Notes under the pieces: model-generated
The model's database searches: none
Told to the model about the DNA's origin: nothing
The model's input: the letters and a program-made list of their open reading frames with translations, nothing else
From: Strobilurus pachycystidiatus
Taxonomy: Eukaryota > Basidiomycota > Agaricomycetes > Agaricales > Physalacriaceae
Direction: 5' to 3'
Assembly: GCA_019915135.1 (NCBI GenBank)
Contig: JAHLMK010000004.1
Location: forward strand, 1,054,001 to 1,118,000
Length of the DNA: 64,000 nucleotides
Shown: piece by piece, positions 33,580 to 43,107 of the stretch
Layout of the letters: the number at the start of each line of letters is the position of its first letter
Numbering within the stretch: the stretch's first letter is position 1
Translations under genes and position numbers: made by a program

Positions 33580-36389
33580 ATGGCCCACCCCACCATTCCT
33601 CCTCGTACTGCCCAAACGGCCAGGAAGATCAGCGACCGGAAGATACACATCGTGACGGCTGGACCTGTCATGGACGCGCCTCCCGGATCCGACTGTAGCC
33701 AGGAGCCCGCCTCCCCTTCGCGCACCGAACTCCTCCCTCCTCCCCCTTCCATTCCCAAATTACCCCGCAAAGCCTACAAATACCTAAAGCACCAACACCC
33801 CTCCCTCGAGATCATCAGTGCCCGTATCCGCCAATGCACGACCCAAGACGCCCTGCGCTCTCTCGTCCTCGTCTTCAACAACGTCGTCCAGCTCAACATC
33901 CTCCCCTCCATCGCCGACCTCCCCTTCGTCGATAGGTCCGACGACGAATATCGCGCGCGCCACTTCATGGTGGAGGACAAGTGCAGGCTCCTCATTGAGC
34001 AGGCCACCAAAGTCGCGTCGAAACGCGCTAGTTGCGATTTCCAATCCATTTTAGCAAAGACCCTTGCTTTGTTGGACTTGACCATCGAGGCATTGCACGA
34101 GCTCATCCAGGTCGCGGAACAGCTGTTCTTCGCTGGGAAGCCCTTGCCGGAGATTCCTAGTTCGTCTCTCACCGACGCTGTTTCCGTTCTGGAGCAATCG
34201 ACTTGCTCCGCTGAAGCAGTCGAGGAGAAATTGCAGGTCGCTCGTCGCTCCTTGACAGTCATCGTGGAAGAAGTCCTTTCCGAGCCAGCTCCAGATGACT
34301 GCTCAAGGACATCCGCCTCCTTCAGTATCATTGACATTCCGATCGACAAGAACCCGAAGGTTCACTTTGCCGATCCCTCCTCCCCACCAGTTCCCCCAGT
34401 CCGCGTCGCCAAACGTCTTGGTATCACCCAGCGCATCTACCAGCTTCAACAGGTCGTTCAGCGCTCCAAGAGCTCGTTGACGCTTCGTTCATTCTCCAGC
34501 AGGAACTCCAAGAACTCCCAAGGCCAGCTCGAGTTGGAGGACGACGATACCAGGACGTACAAATCAGACAGCGCCGCCAAATCGATCAAGGTGCCCTACT
34601 CGTACCGCCAGTCCATCATATTCTCGTTCCTCGAGGGAGAAGAGCGCCCTGACATGCCCATGCCCGCTTTGGACGAGGTCTTCGTCAACCAAGAAGGCAA
34701 GGTCCTGCAAACGACGTTCGACGCGTTGTTTGTGCAAGTCACGTCCAACGCGGTCATCAAGCAGCCTGAACTCCTGCAGTTCTTCTTCTGTTGCTTCCGC
34801 TATTGCATCACACCCGAGAAACTGGTCGCGATGATGGAGGCACGATTCCTTGAGGAGCCGCCGGAGAACCTCACCCCCGCCCAGTTGACGGTCTGGGTGC
34901 GCTCCAACGAAGGCACCAAGCATCGTGTCCGCAACCTGCTTCACACCTGGCTCGACTTTCACTGGGAGCCTGCTTGTGACGACGGGGCAGTCGCGCCTTT
35001 GCTCCAATTCTCCCTCACCCATCTGCACAGGCTCAATGACTCCTCTACAATCGAGGTGTTCAACCTGGTCATCGCGGCTGGGAAGGGCTTCAAGTCGCGT
35101 CAGAGACATCTGAAAGCGCTTCATGCGGCCGTGAGCAGGAGCGGGCTTGTGCCTGTTCCTCTACCGACGAAGTTCTTCGCGCCGGGACAGATCACCGACC
35201 TGAAGGTCTTCATGAACCCTCGTGGGCGCGTGGAGCTTGCGCGCCAGTTTACGACACGGAGCTCTGCATTCTTCGGAGCTTTGGATGGGACGCAGCTGGT
35301 ACGCTCGTGGTATACTGGACGGTCGCCGTCTGCGAATGTCCAGGACGTGATGTTTCGCCTGAACGACTGGAGCAAGCGTCTTGCATTTTTTGTCACCAGT
35401 TCAATCTTGGCTGGGACGTCGGATGACGCTATCACGAAGCTCTTTGCATTCTGGTTGGAGGTCATGATGGTTAGTCGTTTGTACATGCTCTGGCATCAAT
35501 CTGACTCAATGTTTGTTTACTAGGAATGTCTCCATCTGAACAACTTTCACGATGCCGTGGCTATTTTCACAGGCTTGGATTCGAGTGCTGCTCATCGTCC
35601 TAAAGTTGCCATCGTAGTTCGTAGTTCCTCCTTATTTTCGATGCAAATCTCCTGACACGTTGTTCAGTCCGTCGATCTCCCCCACAAGAACATGTATTTC
35701 ATTGGCTACAAACTCTTCTTCTCCGACTTCAACATGAAGCAATATCGACACGTAGTCCGCGGGGTGCGAGACAAGGTCCTTCCTCATACTCTGGTTTTGG
35801 GTAAGTTGCACGTCCATTCTTGGGAGTTCGCTTCTAATGGCGGTGTAGATACCCTTAGCAAGGATGTCTCGGGCGCCAAAGCAGTGAAGGACTGCACTCA
35901 TCCCAGCAACCCAAACATAATCAACTTTGCGCCGTTCCACGTACTCAATGCTACCATCGACAGTAAGAGTACGCTTTCGCTAACGCTTCGTGTTCTGACT
36001 TTTTCTGTAGGCTTCGAGGCGGCGCAACTGCCATACAAGTTCACCCCAATTCCCGCCATCCAAATGTGGCTGGACAGGGAGCTCGCGCCTTTCGAAGGAC
36101 GCCAGATTGAGGACGCGCTGTATCAACAAAGGTATGTATGTCATTCCACTGACTTGATTTGATGTGCTCACCTGTTCCCAGCATACAACGATTTCCTCGC
36201 TCTGCGGATCCTTTGACGACCGTCTCCGATCCTTGGCAGCGTTGTTTCGAAAAAGGCGTACCTGTCCCCGTCGTCAAACTTCGCATTGACCTCGACAAGA
36301 TATTTGAGATCAATCATCACGATTCCCATCCAGAGGACGCGAAGGAGAGACGCGCCACATTGGCCATTCTCAAAGTCTCTGCCCACTGA
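33580..36389 (+). CDS. Ras guanine nucleotide exchange factor (Cdc25-type)
   Basis: Expected to load GTP onto a Ras-family GTPase at membranes. Exons 33580..35469, 35524..35616, 35668..35800, 35849..35962, 36011..36131, 36182..36389 close in frame (852 aa). The N-terminal 300 residues are helical and Ser/Pro-rich without a known domain. A REM (RasGEF N) region starts near residue 350 (LDEVFVNQEGKVLQTTFDAL ... FFFCCFRYCITPEKLVAMM). The C-terminal third has the CDC25 pattern (LNDWSKRLAFFVTSSIL, ECLHLNNFHDAVAIFTGL, then IINFAPFHVLNATI where RasGEFs have NF.K), though several core positions are unusual (HKNMYFIGYKLFFSDF). Exon 2 could end three bases earlier (35613) with no frame change. The first exon alone is 1890 nt. 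The ATG has a strong context (AGCCATGGCC). Confidence 0.75.
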
Positions 36390-36708
36390 GTTCCTTGCAC
36401 ATCCATGTTTTCAGCCGTTCCAGCCTCCTCTAATGCCCATTGATTCACCGACGGAACGGATTCCAACGCTCATTCTCACTCATACCCTTGCGTGCCACTC
36501 TCCTTCAGTTTACACCACACAACACACTCCTTCCAACTGTATCAGATAGTCTTTTTCACTTCTCGAATGTAGCCGTAGCTTTGTAGCCATACACACCCAC
36601 ACTCCTTACCTTGAATAAAACCAGTTTGAACATCAAGCGGTCTGGTGTACATAGCGCACATGGCATAATCATGTAGAAACATCATAGAGGACGGCAACAG
36701 ACATACGC
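36390..36708. other. Convergent 3' intergenic region
   Basis: Short region between the ends of the Ras GEF gene and the ribosomal protein gene; nothing coding seen. Confidence 0.5.
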
Positions 36709-37534
36709 TTATACCCGGGCAGCCTCGATGCGTTTCCTAGCGACCTGCCGCCTGTTGAGGCCGGTGAGTGCTGACGACTTCTCCTCCGCCTTCTCAACCT
36801 CATCGTCCGAAGCAGCCAGGATGATCTCGACGTGGCAAGGGTGGCCCTGGTAGGGGTTGATACGACCGTGGGCACGGTATGTGCGGCGGCGGGTTTTCTG
36901 GGGAAATATGAGGCCAAGCCGGGAAATTTACGCGCAGAGGACATACAGGTGCCTGTTGCACAACAATGTTTTTGATCCTCAGGTCCTCAACGTCGATGTT
37001 CTTTGCGTCGGCATTTGACTCTGCGTTCTTCAACAGGCGCAGGACGAATTTGACGGATTTCTCGGGCCACCGACCTGGACAGGCAAGTTATGGCTGATGG
37101 ACAGGATGGGACGGCGGGCTACACACCCTGAGTGGCCTTGAACTGCTTGGCCTGGCTTGCGCGTCCGACACCGCCAGAGAAACGGCGGAAGGGGATGATC
37201 TGCTTGTGCTCGCTGACGTCCGCAAGGTAGGTGTACGCCTTGGTGAGCTTGAGACCTGTTTCCATCCGTCAGCCCTCGTCGCCCCGCCCATCGCCCACTC
37301 CCGCACGCACCAGTCAAAGCAGCCGCAACCTCCCGCATGTTTTTGAAGTGGGTCCGCAGGTACTCGCCGCGGGCGCGGGCAGCTGGACATGCAATCAGTA
37401 ACTTGCGATTTTGTGGGCAGATTTGGACCGACTCTTTTCGGGGTTGGCGGCGGTAGCGGCGGCGGCGTAGCGGACTGGAGCACAGACGAATCATGAGCGC
37501 GGAAGTGCAGCATCTGCGGGCATAACTTACCCAT
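36709..37534 (-). CDS. Ribosomal protein uL22 (60S L17)
   Basis: Large-subunit cytosolic ribosomal protein. Six exons close in frame (187 aa, normal length): 37531..37534, 37433..37474, 37311..37382, 37127..37255, 36947..37074, 36709..36897. Conserved segments are [76 protein letters not shown] and [18 protein letters not shown]. The first coding exon is only ATGG; its intron joins it to the MVRYAA start expected for the family. Six exons in 825 bp is a high intron density typical of basidiomycete ribosomal genes. The donor GTCGGT after exon 2 is weak but keeps the TARARGEYL reading. Confidence 0.95.
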
Positions 37535-38182
37535 CTTGAGTGTCTTGAAGTTGTCGAGCGGCTCTGCCTAATTTTCCACTCGGCCCCGTCCGGCACGTGG
37601 CAAACCTTGTGCCAGGCAAACTGTACAGTGCCGAACCTCGGATCAATGGGCGGACCTTGAATGTGACCTCGTGAGTCGTGATTGCTATATTACTACTGTT
37701 CTAAATCTGCCTACATGCTATAGCAAAGTGCATGCCCGACAAATGGAAAGAGAACAAGGGAACACCTCCTCACATCACGCTGGCCTCAGAGTGTCTCCGC
37801 TTTCTTTCAGATCGCTATCCACCTAAGATCACCCTTGCAAGAGTCTCCGTGCTGAAACACGGACCTGTTATCTTTTGCTCGAGGCCTCCTCAAAATACAC
37901 TGAGAGGCATGTCTAAATCCTACCCTAACTCGCAACCCGCCGCCAGACCGCCCGATGGCTGACTGGATAGACTGTCTTGGTAAGCTCTTTGCGCCCGCCG
38001 ATTACGCGTCTCTATTCTGATTCATACCAATTAGTTCAAGATCTGCAATACTCTATATCCCTGTTCCATCGGTAATTCCTCAGCATCAGGCACTTGAGCC
38101 TGACTAGAGCTCCCTCGAGTTATAGTACCTACAATCTGACGCGGCCTTGTATATAAAGTTGCAATTCCCATCGTTCAACACC
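37535..38182. promoter_or_regulatory. Divergent intergenic region
   Basis: Lies between the ribosomal protein gene (minus) and the old yellow enzyme gene (plus). It contains TATATAAAG at 38150..38158, 25-33 bp upstream of the oxidoreductase ATG. No gene is supported. Confidence 0.45.
38150..38158 (+). promoter_or_regulatory. TATA box of the old yellow enzyme gene
   Basis: TATATAAAG about 30 bp upstream of the ATG, implying a very short 5' leader if used. Confidence 0.45.
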
Positions 38183-39482
38183 ATGTCTCTCAAGCTCTTC
38201 TCCCCAGTCCAAGTAGGAGGGCTCAGCCTCTCACACCGCGTCGTTCTCGCGCCTATGACGCGTCTGCGCACTGATCCCGCCACATTGGCCGTTCACACAC
38301 CCCTTGTGCCGGAGTATTATGCGCAACGCGCGAAGATCCCAGGCTCACTCCTCATCACCGAAGGCACTATCATCTCCGAAAAGGCTGCCGGCTTCCCCTT
38401 CGCCCCAGGAATCTACACCGACGCCCAGATCGCAGCATGGAAGGAGGTTTGTAGTTGATTTCATCCATCAAGCATGAAGACTCAAAGTGGACCAAGGTCG
38501 TTGACGCCGTCCATGCGGAAGGGAGCTTCATATTCCTCCAAATCGCTGCTATCGGCCGGCAAGCAATGGCTGGAGTCATCCCAGACATCGTCGGTCCCTC
38601 AGCCATACCGAAGGATGCAGATTCGCCTACGCCTCGCGCCCTCGACATCGCTGAGATTGAAGAATATATAGAGTCGTTCGGCGTCGCAGCTGGAAACGCT
38701 GTCCTCAAAGCTGGATTTGACGGTGCGTTAAACTCAAGCGCATGCTTGAAGAACTTGACTAACGTTCTTGCAGGTGTAGAACTCCACGGGGCCAACGGCT
38801 TTTTGATTGACGAGTTTATCCAAGATGTCAGCAACCATCGTACTGACCAGTATGGTGGCAGCATAGAGAACCGCGCGAGGTTCATTGTCGACATCATCAG
38901 CAAAATAGCTGACAAGATTGGCGCCGAGCGCGTCGGGCTAAGGGTCAGTCCCTGGCAGAAAGACTTTGGTGCGTATCGTTTCGATGTGATGCATCGCACC
39001 GGCTCAGACTTCACGCAGGAATGGGCATGGCCGACCCGAAACCAACCTTTGCATACCTTGCGCAGGAGCTCAAGCGCGTACACCCCAAATTGGCCTGGCT
39101 GCACGTCGTAGAGCCGCGTATGCAGGGCGAAGAGATCGTTGAACCTCCAGAGGGAGAGTCCAACGATTTTCTTCGCGAGATATGGGCTCCTCTGCCGTTC
39201 ATTTCTGCTGGTGGGTACACGAGAGATTCGGGTATACAGACCGCGGAAGAGAAAGGAGACCTCATCGCGTATGGAAGGTGGTACCTTGCTAACGTTCGTG
39301 TTCAAGTTCATCTATCTGTTGTCTTCATGTCACCAACGATTCCCCAGCCTGACCTTCCAAAGAGACTCCAGGACAACCTGCCCTTCAATGCTTACGACAG
39401 ACCAACGTTCTATGTTCCTGGTGGGACAGTGCCGGAAGGATACATAGACTATCCATTTGCTAATGCCACATCCAATGCGTGA
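38183..39482 (+). CDS. Old yellow enzyme (NADH:flavin oxidoreductase)
   Basis: FMN-dependent ene-reductase using NAD(P)H on activated alkenes; the natural substrate is unknown. Exons 38183..38446, 38497..38722, 38774..38968, 39019..39293, 39348..39482 close in frame (364 aa, normal length); introns are about 50 nt. Family landmarks: LFSPVQVGGLSLSHRVVLAP, PMTRLR, the substrate-binding HxxN in VELHGANGFLIDEF, then DQYGGSIENRARF and phosphate-binding region ISAGGYTRDSG. The tryptophan of the usual QLWxLGR motif is replaced: here it reads LQIAAIGR. Exon 4 ends and exon 5 begins in phase 0 to give LANPDLPKRL. The C-terminal YIDYPFANA is a variant of the family end. Confidence 0.92.
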
Positions 39483-39787
39483 TAGACACATCACATCTTC
39501 GAAGCCGTGTACAAGAACATAGACAATGTACGATTTCCCCATTCTGCCGCTCAGTATGATGGGTGCCACAGTGTTGTATCCGTCATCGTCTCGCCTCGCC
39601 TCCAAAACACCGAGTCGGCCTGTGGTCTGGACCTTACGCGAAGACAGTGGTTCTTGAGGTACCCATCATACCACGGCTTTGGGGCGTCCGAGTACCATTG
39701 CATGTCAACTACATACCTCGAGGCCATCCCCTTGAATGAGATCCGCAGAACCACGCGCGTGCATCGCGACGATAGTCACGAGTGGTC

Positions 39788-39822
39788 GCGGCTGTTATCA
39801 TGATCATGATGATAATAGCCGC
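39788..39822. repeat. Inverted repeat, 14-bp arms, 13 of 14 paired
   Basis: Left arm GCGGCTGTTATCAT, 7-nt spacer, right arm ATGATAATAGCCGC. The single mismatch would be a G-U wobble in RNA. It could act as a 3' structure or simply be a decayed element end. Confidence 0.75.
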
Positions 39823-39836
39823 TACGACTGCCTATT

Positions 39837-39883
39837 TTCATTCTTCAGCGTTCTTTCATTTCATTCTTCAGACGTTCTTTCAT
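39837..39883. repeat. Tandem direct repeat, 23-24 bp, two units
   Basis: Unit 1 TTCATTCTTCAGCGTTCTTTCAT; unit 2 differs by one inserted A. The units are directly adjacent. Confidence 0.9.
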
Positions 39884-40257
39884 CGACGCATTACGCTTAG
39901 ACTGCCGGATGTGACGAAGAACGCAACAGTCAATTGTCAGTACTTACGTGCTTGAGCACCGACAGCCTCGTACATGCTTCAAATCGGTTACCTTGCAACG
40001 CGATGAAGCAAGTGTTTCGGTCGGTACGGTGTACAAACAATTGTACCAAACAATAGGGTACCTTGATGACCCTGCGTGTTCATTGTGCACTTGTCCTCTA
40101 TTTGGACAAGCTATTGTCCGTACTGGTAATTGTCCTGAAGCTATAAGAATGCGTTTTTTTCGATTTGGCGTGGTTCACCCAAAGGCCAGATCAGGATCAG
40201 CCAACGACCCCCCAACTACATTCCACTCGTTCACGAAGCATACCCCGCATCATCATC

Positions 40258-40575
40258 ATGTCTCCTGCCGTTAGCACCATCTCCTACAAGGACACGTTAT
40301 TCTCTTTCCCCAACGACAATGACGACCAGTTCAACACGCAAGTCCGCCTTCTCTCCATACAAACGTATCAACTGACGCGCATTCCCATTCACAGTGTACC
40401 AAGAACGACCGTGCGACCGTCACGCTCGGGCCGCTTTCTCGAACGGCGCGTGGTTGGTGCTTGGAAGAAGGTCACCTCCATCACCAAGAAGAACCCCCGT
40501 GCTTCCTACATCCCACCCAACTTTGTGCTCGTCACTCCCAACAATAAAAGGAAGAGCATTCGATATGCTCTCTGA
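40258..40575 (+). CDS. Small basic hypothetical protein, structure uncertain
   Basis: Open frame of 105 codons starting MSPAVSTISYKDTLFSFPND. The N-terminal exon looks genuine and the C-terminal part is basic (GRFLERRVVGAWKKVTSITK). A segment at about 40342..40394 has intron-like features (GTCCGC donor, CTGAC branch, CACAG acceptor, 53 nt), but removing it shifts the frame into a less plausible peptide. I therefore report the unspliced frame at low confidence. Family not recognised. Confidence 0.35.
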   Translation: MSPAVSTISYKDTLFSFPNDNDDQFNTQVRLLSIQTYQLTRIPIHSVPRTTVRPSRSGRFLERRVVGAWKKVTSITKKNPRASYIPPNFVLVTPNNKRKSIRYAL

Positions 40576-41020
40576 TGCCATCGTCGATGGACACGATTTG
40601 GACAATCACACGACGGACACGACGGACATTGCCTGTGTTGACACGGTTATGATATGACGATCTCTTGCTGTAGCCTTACCGATACTACCCATACCTTATT
40701 GACCTAGTGATACCCCGCACTCTATTAGTACTAGTATTCCCTCTTATTCAAGTCGGTGTCTTCAACATCACACAAGTCCACCAAGATAGAGATACATTTA
40801 ATGGCAGCTATGGTTCTACATCTCATGTCAGAAAAGTGTAGCGATATTTATATACAATGTAAACATAGACACATTGCCGGTAAGCACTGGTGATATGAGA
40901 GACGGAGAGGAGCTGCAACACATCGTACATTTGCTTTGCACTGAAAGAAAGAAGAAGAGCGCGAAAACGTTGCATAAGTAGCGTGAAAAGAGAACAGATT
41001 AAACAAAAAGACACGATTCT
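40576..41020. other. Convergent intergenic region
   Basis: 3' region of the MADS-box gene and downstream of the small hypothetical gene. No gene seen. Confidence 0.5.
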
Positions 41021-42173
41021 TCATCTCCGCTGCGAGTACGTCTGCTGCTGCTGTTGCTGAGGCGGCCAATGTCCTTGCTGAGCCGCTGTCGAAGCCAATT
41101 GGCCAAGCTGCCCGCTTTGCGGCCCGCCACTTCCTGTGGGAGGAGGTCCGTACGAGTAGCCTTGCATCATGTGGGGCGGAGCATACATCTCGCTCTGGCC
41201 TGGGTGCTGCTGGTGATGATAATGGGGTCCCGGGGGGTACTGGCCGCCGCTGGGAGCAGGCACCTGCGCATGAGACTGGTTGGGAGACGTCGGCGAGCCA
41301 AGAGGAATCGCCTGCTGCTGCTGAGGCGAGGACTGGGGAGGAGCTTGTTGTCCGGCCGGAATGGAAAGCGACGGAGCTACGGCACTGTTGGGAGAGGTGT
41401 TGTTGGCAGCGCGAGGGGGCACAGCAGCTGCATTCGACGATGCCCGACGGCGACGCTTGTTTCCTGGACGGTCACTTTCATCTTCGTGGTCGTCGTCGGC
41501 CTCATCCTTTGGGCCGCCCTGCTGGCCACTTATGGAAAGACCTCCGGGGAGATTGCTGGGCGCGGCGACGGGCGGCGGCGGCATAGGACCCCCCGAGGAG
41601 CGAGCAAGCGGGGCACCGACTGGCATGGAGGAGGGCAGCTGTCCGTGGGGTGCATTGAGGCAGGCCTGGATGAGGTTCTTGCCCTCCGGCTGGGTGACCA
41701 GAGGCTGGAGTTTGGCGGTGGTAAAGGTGTAGACCAGGCCAGTCTCCGAGACGACAAGCAGCAGAACCTGTGTGCCCGTGAGGGTGGAGAGTTCGTATGC
41801 CTAAATGAGGATGATAAGAGGGGCTGTCGGTCGAAACCAAAGAGGCAAGAAAATTACCTTTTTCATAATGCCTGGAAAAGGGAATGTAAGGAAGGAGAAC
41901 GAGCATTTGGGTGTGTGCCCACATACCAGCTTTCCTTTTGGAGAAGGTTATGTGACGTCGCGATTTATCCTGGATAAATTCGATCTTGATCTTCCGTCTT
42001 CCTGCCTTCTTGTCCTTGGGCTTGTCATCATCGTCGTCGTCGTCCCCAGCGCTCTCGGCGGCGTCCTGGTCGTTGATGAACGCGTCTTCGCCGACGGGCG
42101 GGCCGACGTGCGGAGGCAGTTGTGGTTCGTTCTGTGCGGCAGCCATGTCCATGGTTCTTTGGCGCTTGCGCAT
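41021..42173 (-). CDS. MADS-box transcription factor, SRF/Mcm1 type
   Basis: Nuclear DNA-binding regulator of the SRF-like (type I) class. Exons 41927..42173, 41858..41871 and 41021..41800 close in frame (346 aa). An acidic run (DDDDDDD) precedes the MADS domain, which begins near residue 58 (GRRKIKIEFIQDKSRRHITF, then SKRKAGIMKKAYELSTLTGT and VLLLVVSETGLVYTFTT). That is the canonical SRF/Mcm1 reading. The domain is split by two introns (55 and 57 nt) around a 14-nt exon encoding GIMKK. The C-terminal two thirds are Gln/Pro-rich with a basic KRRRRASS cluster and a closing poly-Gln, as in activation domains. The start at 42173 (MRKRQRTMDM) follows the last plausible acceptor-like site; an additional upstream coding exon is possible. 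Confidence 0.92.
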
Positions 42174-43107
42174 AACAGTGGGCTCAGACGCTGTGGGGCG
42201 GGGGTGCGTCGTGAGTGGTGGCAAGCTGACGTGTCAACAGCGGGAATGCGACGGCGAAAGGGTCGAGGGGAACGCAGAGGAAACAGTGAGCTCGCTGTGC
42301 GGGACGACGAGCAGAAGCAGCCACCAACCTGGTTTGGGTAGCTCAAGATGGGTGACCGGAAGGGGAGAACTATCCCACGCCAGCCCCAGTTTTCTCCCAT
42401 TTTTGTACTTAACACAACCAAACAGGGCCATGTGACACGTACAGCTTATTTGTCAGGCGCTGCGCCACATCATTAAAGCCGAGTCCGCTCCATATGTGGC
42501 CTGCTCTGTCGCTGCATACAGCCATATGAGATCCTAGTCATGCCGTCACCGCCGCACTCGATGCATACGCGGAGTACGGTAGGCCACACACAACGACTCT
42601 GGGATCACAATCATGCTCATTATCAGCGCATCATTCCCACCCTAGCCGAGTCCCCACCGAGTCCCCCTTTTACAGACAACGAACTGTTCGCCGGCAAACT
42701 CGGCACCGCAGTCATCGTCTTTTCCCGGCCATAAATGTCAACTGTCTTACCCTTTTCATCCAACTCACCTTTCAGTCCTAGTACGCGACTGACGGAAGCA
42801 AATCAAAATCGTTCATGAAGGGTCACGATGAGCCAAGACAAGTCATGTACATTCCAAATGTAAAACGTCGAACGCGTACAACAACAGCAAAATCCAAAGT
42901 GGCGCTATGCGCTCTTCACGAAAAAAAATAATCCACATCTTTTAGAAAGGCTCCGAATCTTGTCGCGCCCAAGCAATGTCGGGCGGGCCTTATCGCAAAG
43001 TACCCATTGCAGTGCGTGGCGGAGTAAGGGCTGTGCGTGGCGGAGTAAGGCCATACCGTACACGCGGTGAAGCAGACACAGAGCTGATCATTGGTCGCAG
43101 CGAGGGC
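42174..43107. other. Intergenic region, 0.9 kb
   Basis: Upstream region of the MADS-box gene and 3' region of the zf-C3H1 gene. It contains an 18-bp perfect direct repeat (43012..43050). No supported gene. Confidence 0.5.
43012..43050. repeat. 18-bp perfect direct repeat, 21-bp period
   Basis: GTGCGTGGCGGAGTAAGG occurs at 43012..43029 and 43033..43050, just beyond the stop of the zf-C3H1 gene. Confidence 0.9.

Larger units (their letters stand above)
39483..40257. other. Intergenic region with inverted and direct repeats
   Basis: Downstream of the old yellow enzyme gene. It holds an imperfect hairpin (39788..39822) followed at once by two copies of a 23-24 bp direct repeat (39837..39883). 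No supported gene. Confidence 0.5.

Noticed and set aside
40342..40394. Intron in the small basic gene
   Set aside because: The signals look fair, but splicing shifts the frame into an implausible peptide; left undecided and not annotated.
41054..41977. 307-codon plus-strand open frame over the MADS gene
   Set aside because: Antisense shadow of the Gln/Pro-rich MADS protein; no motif and no start context.
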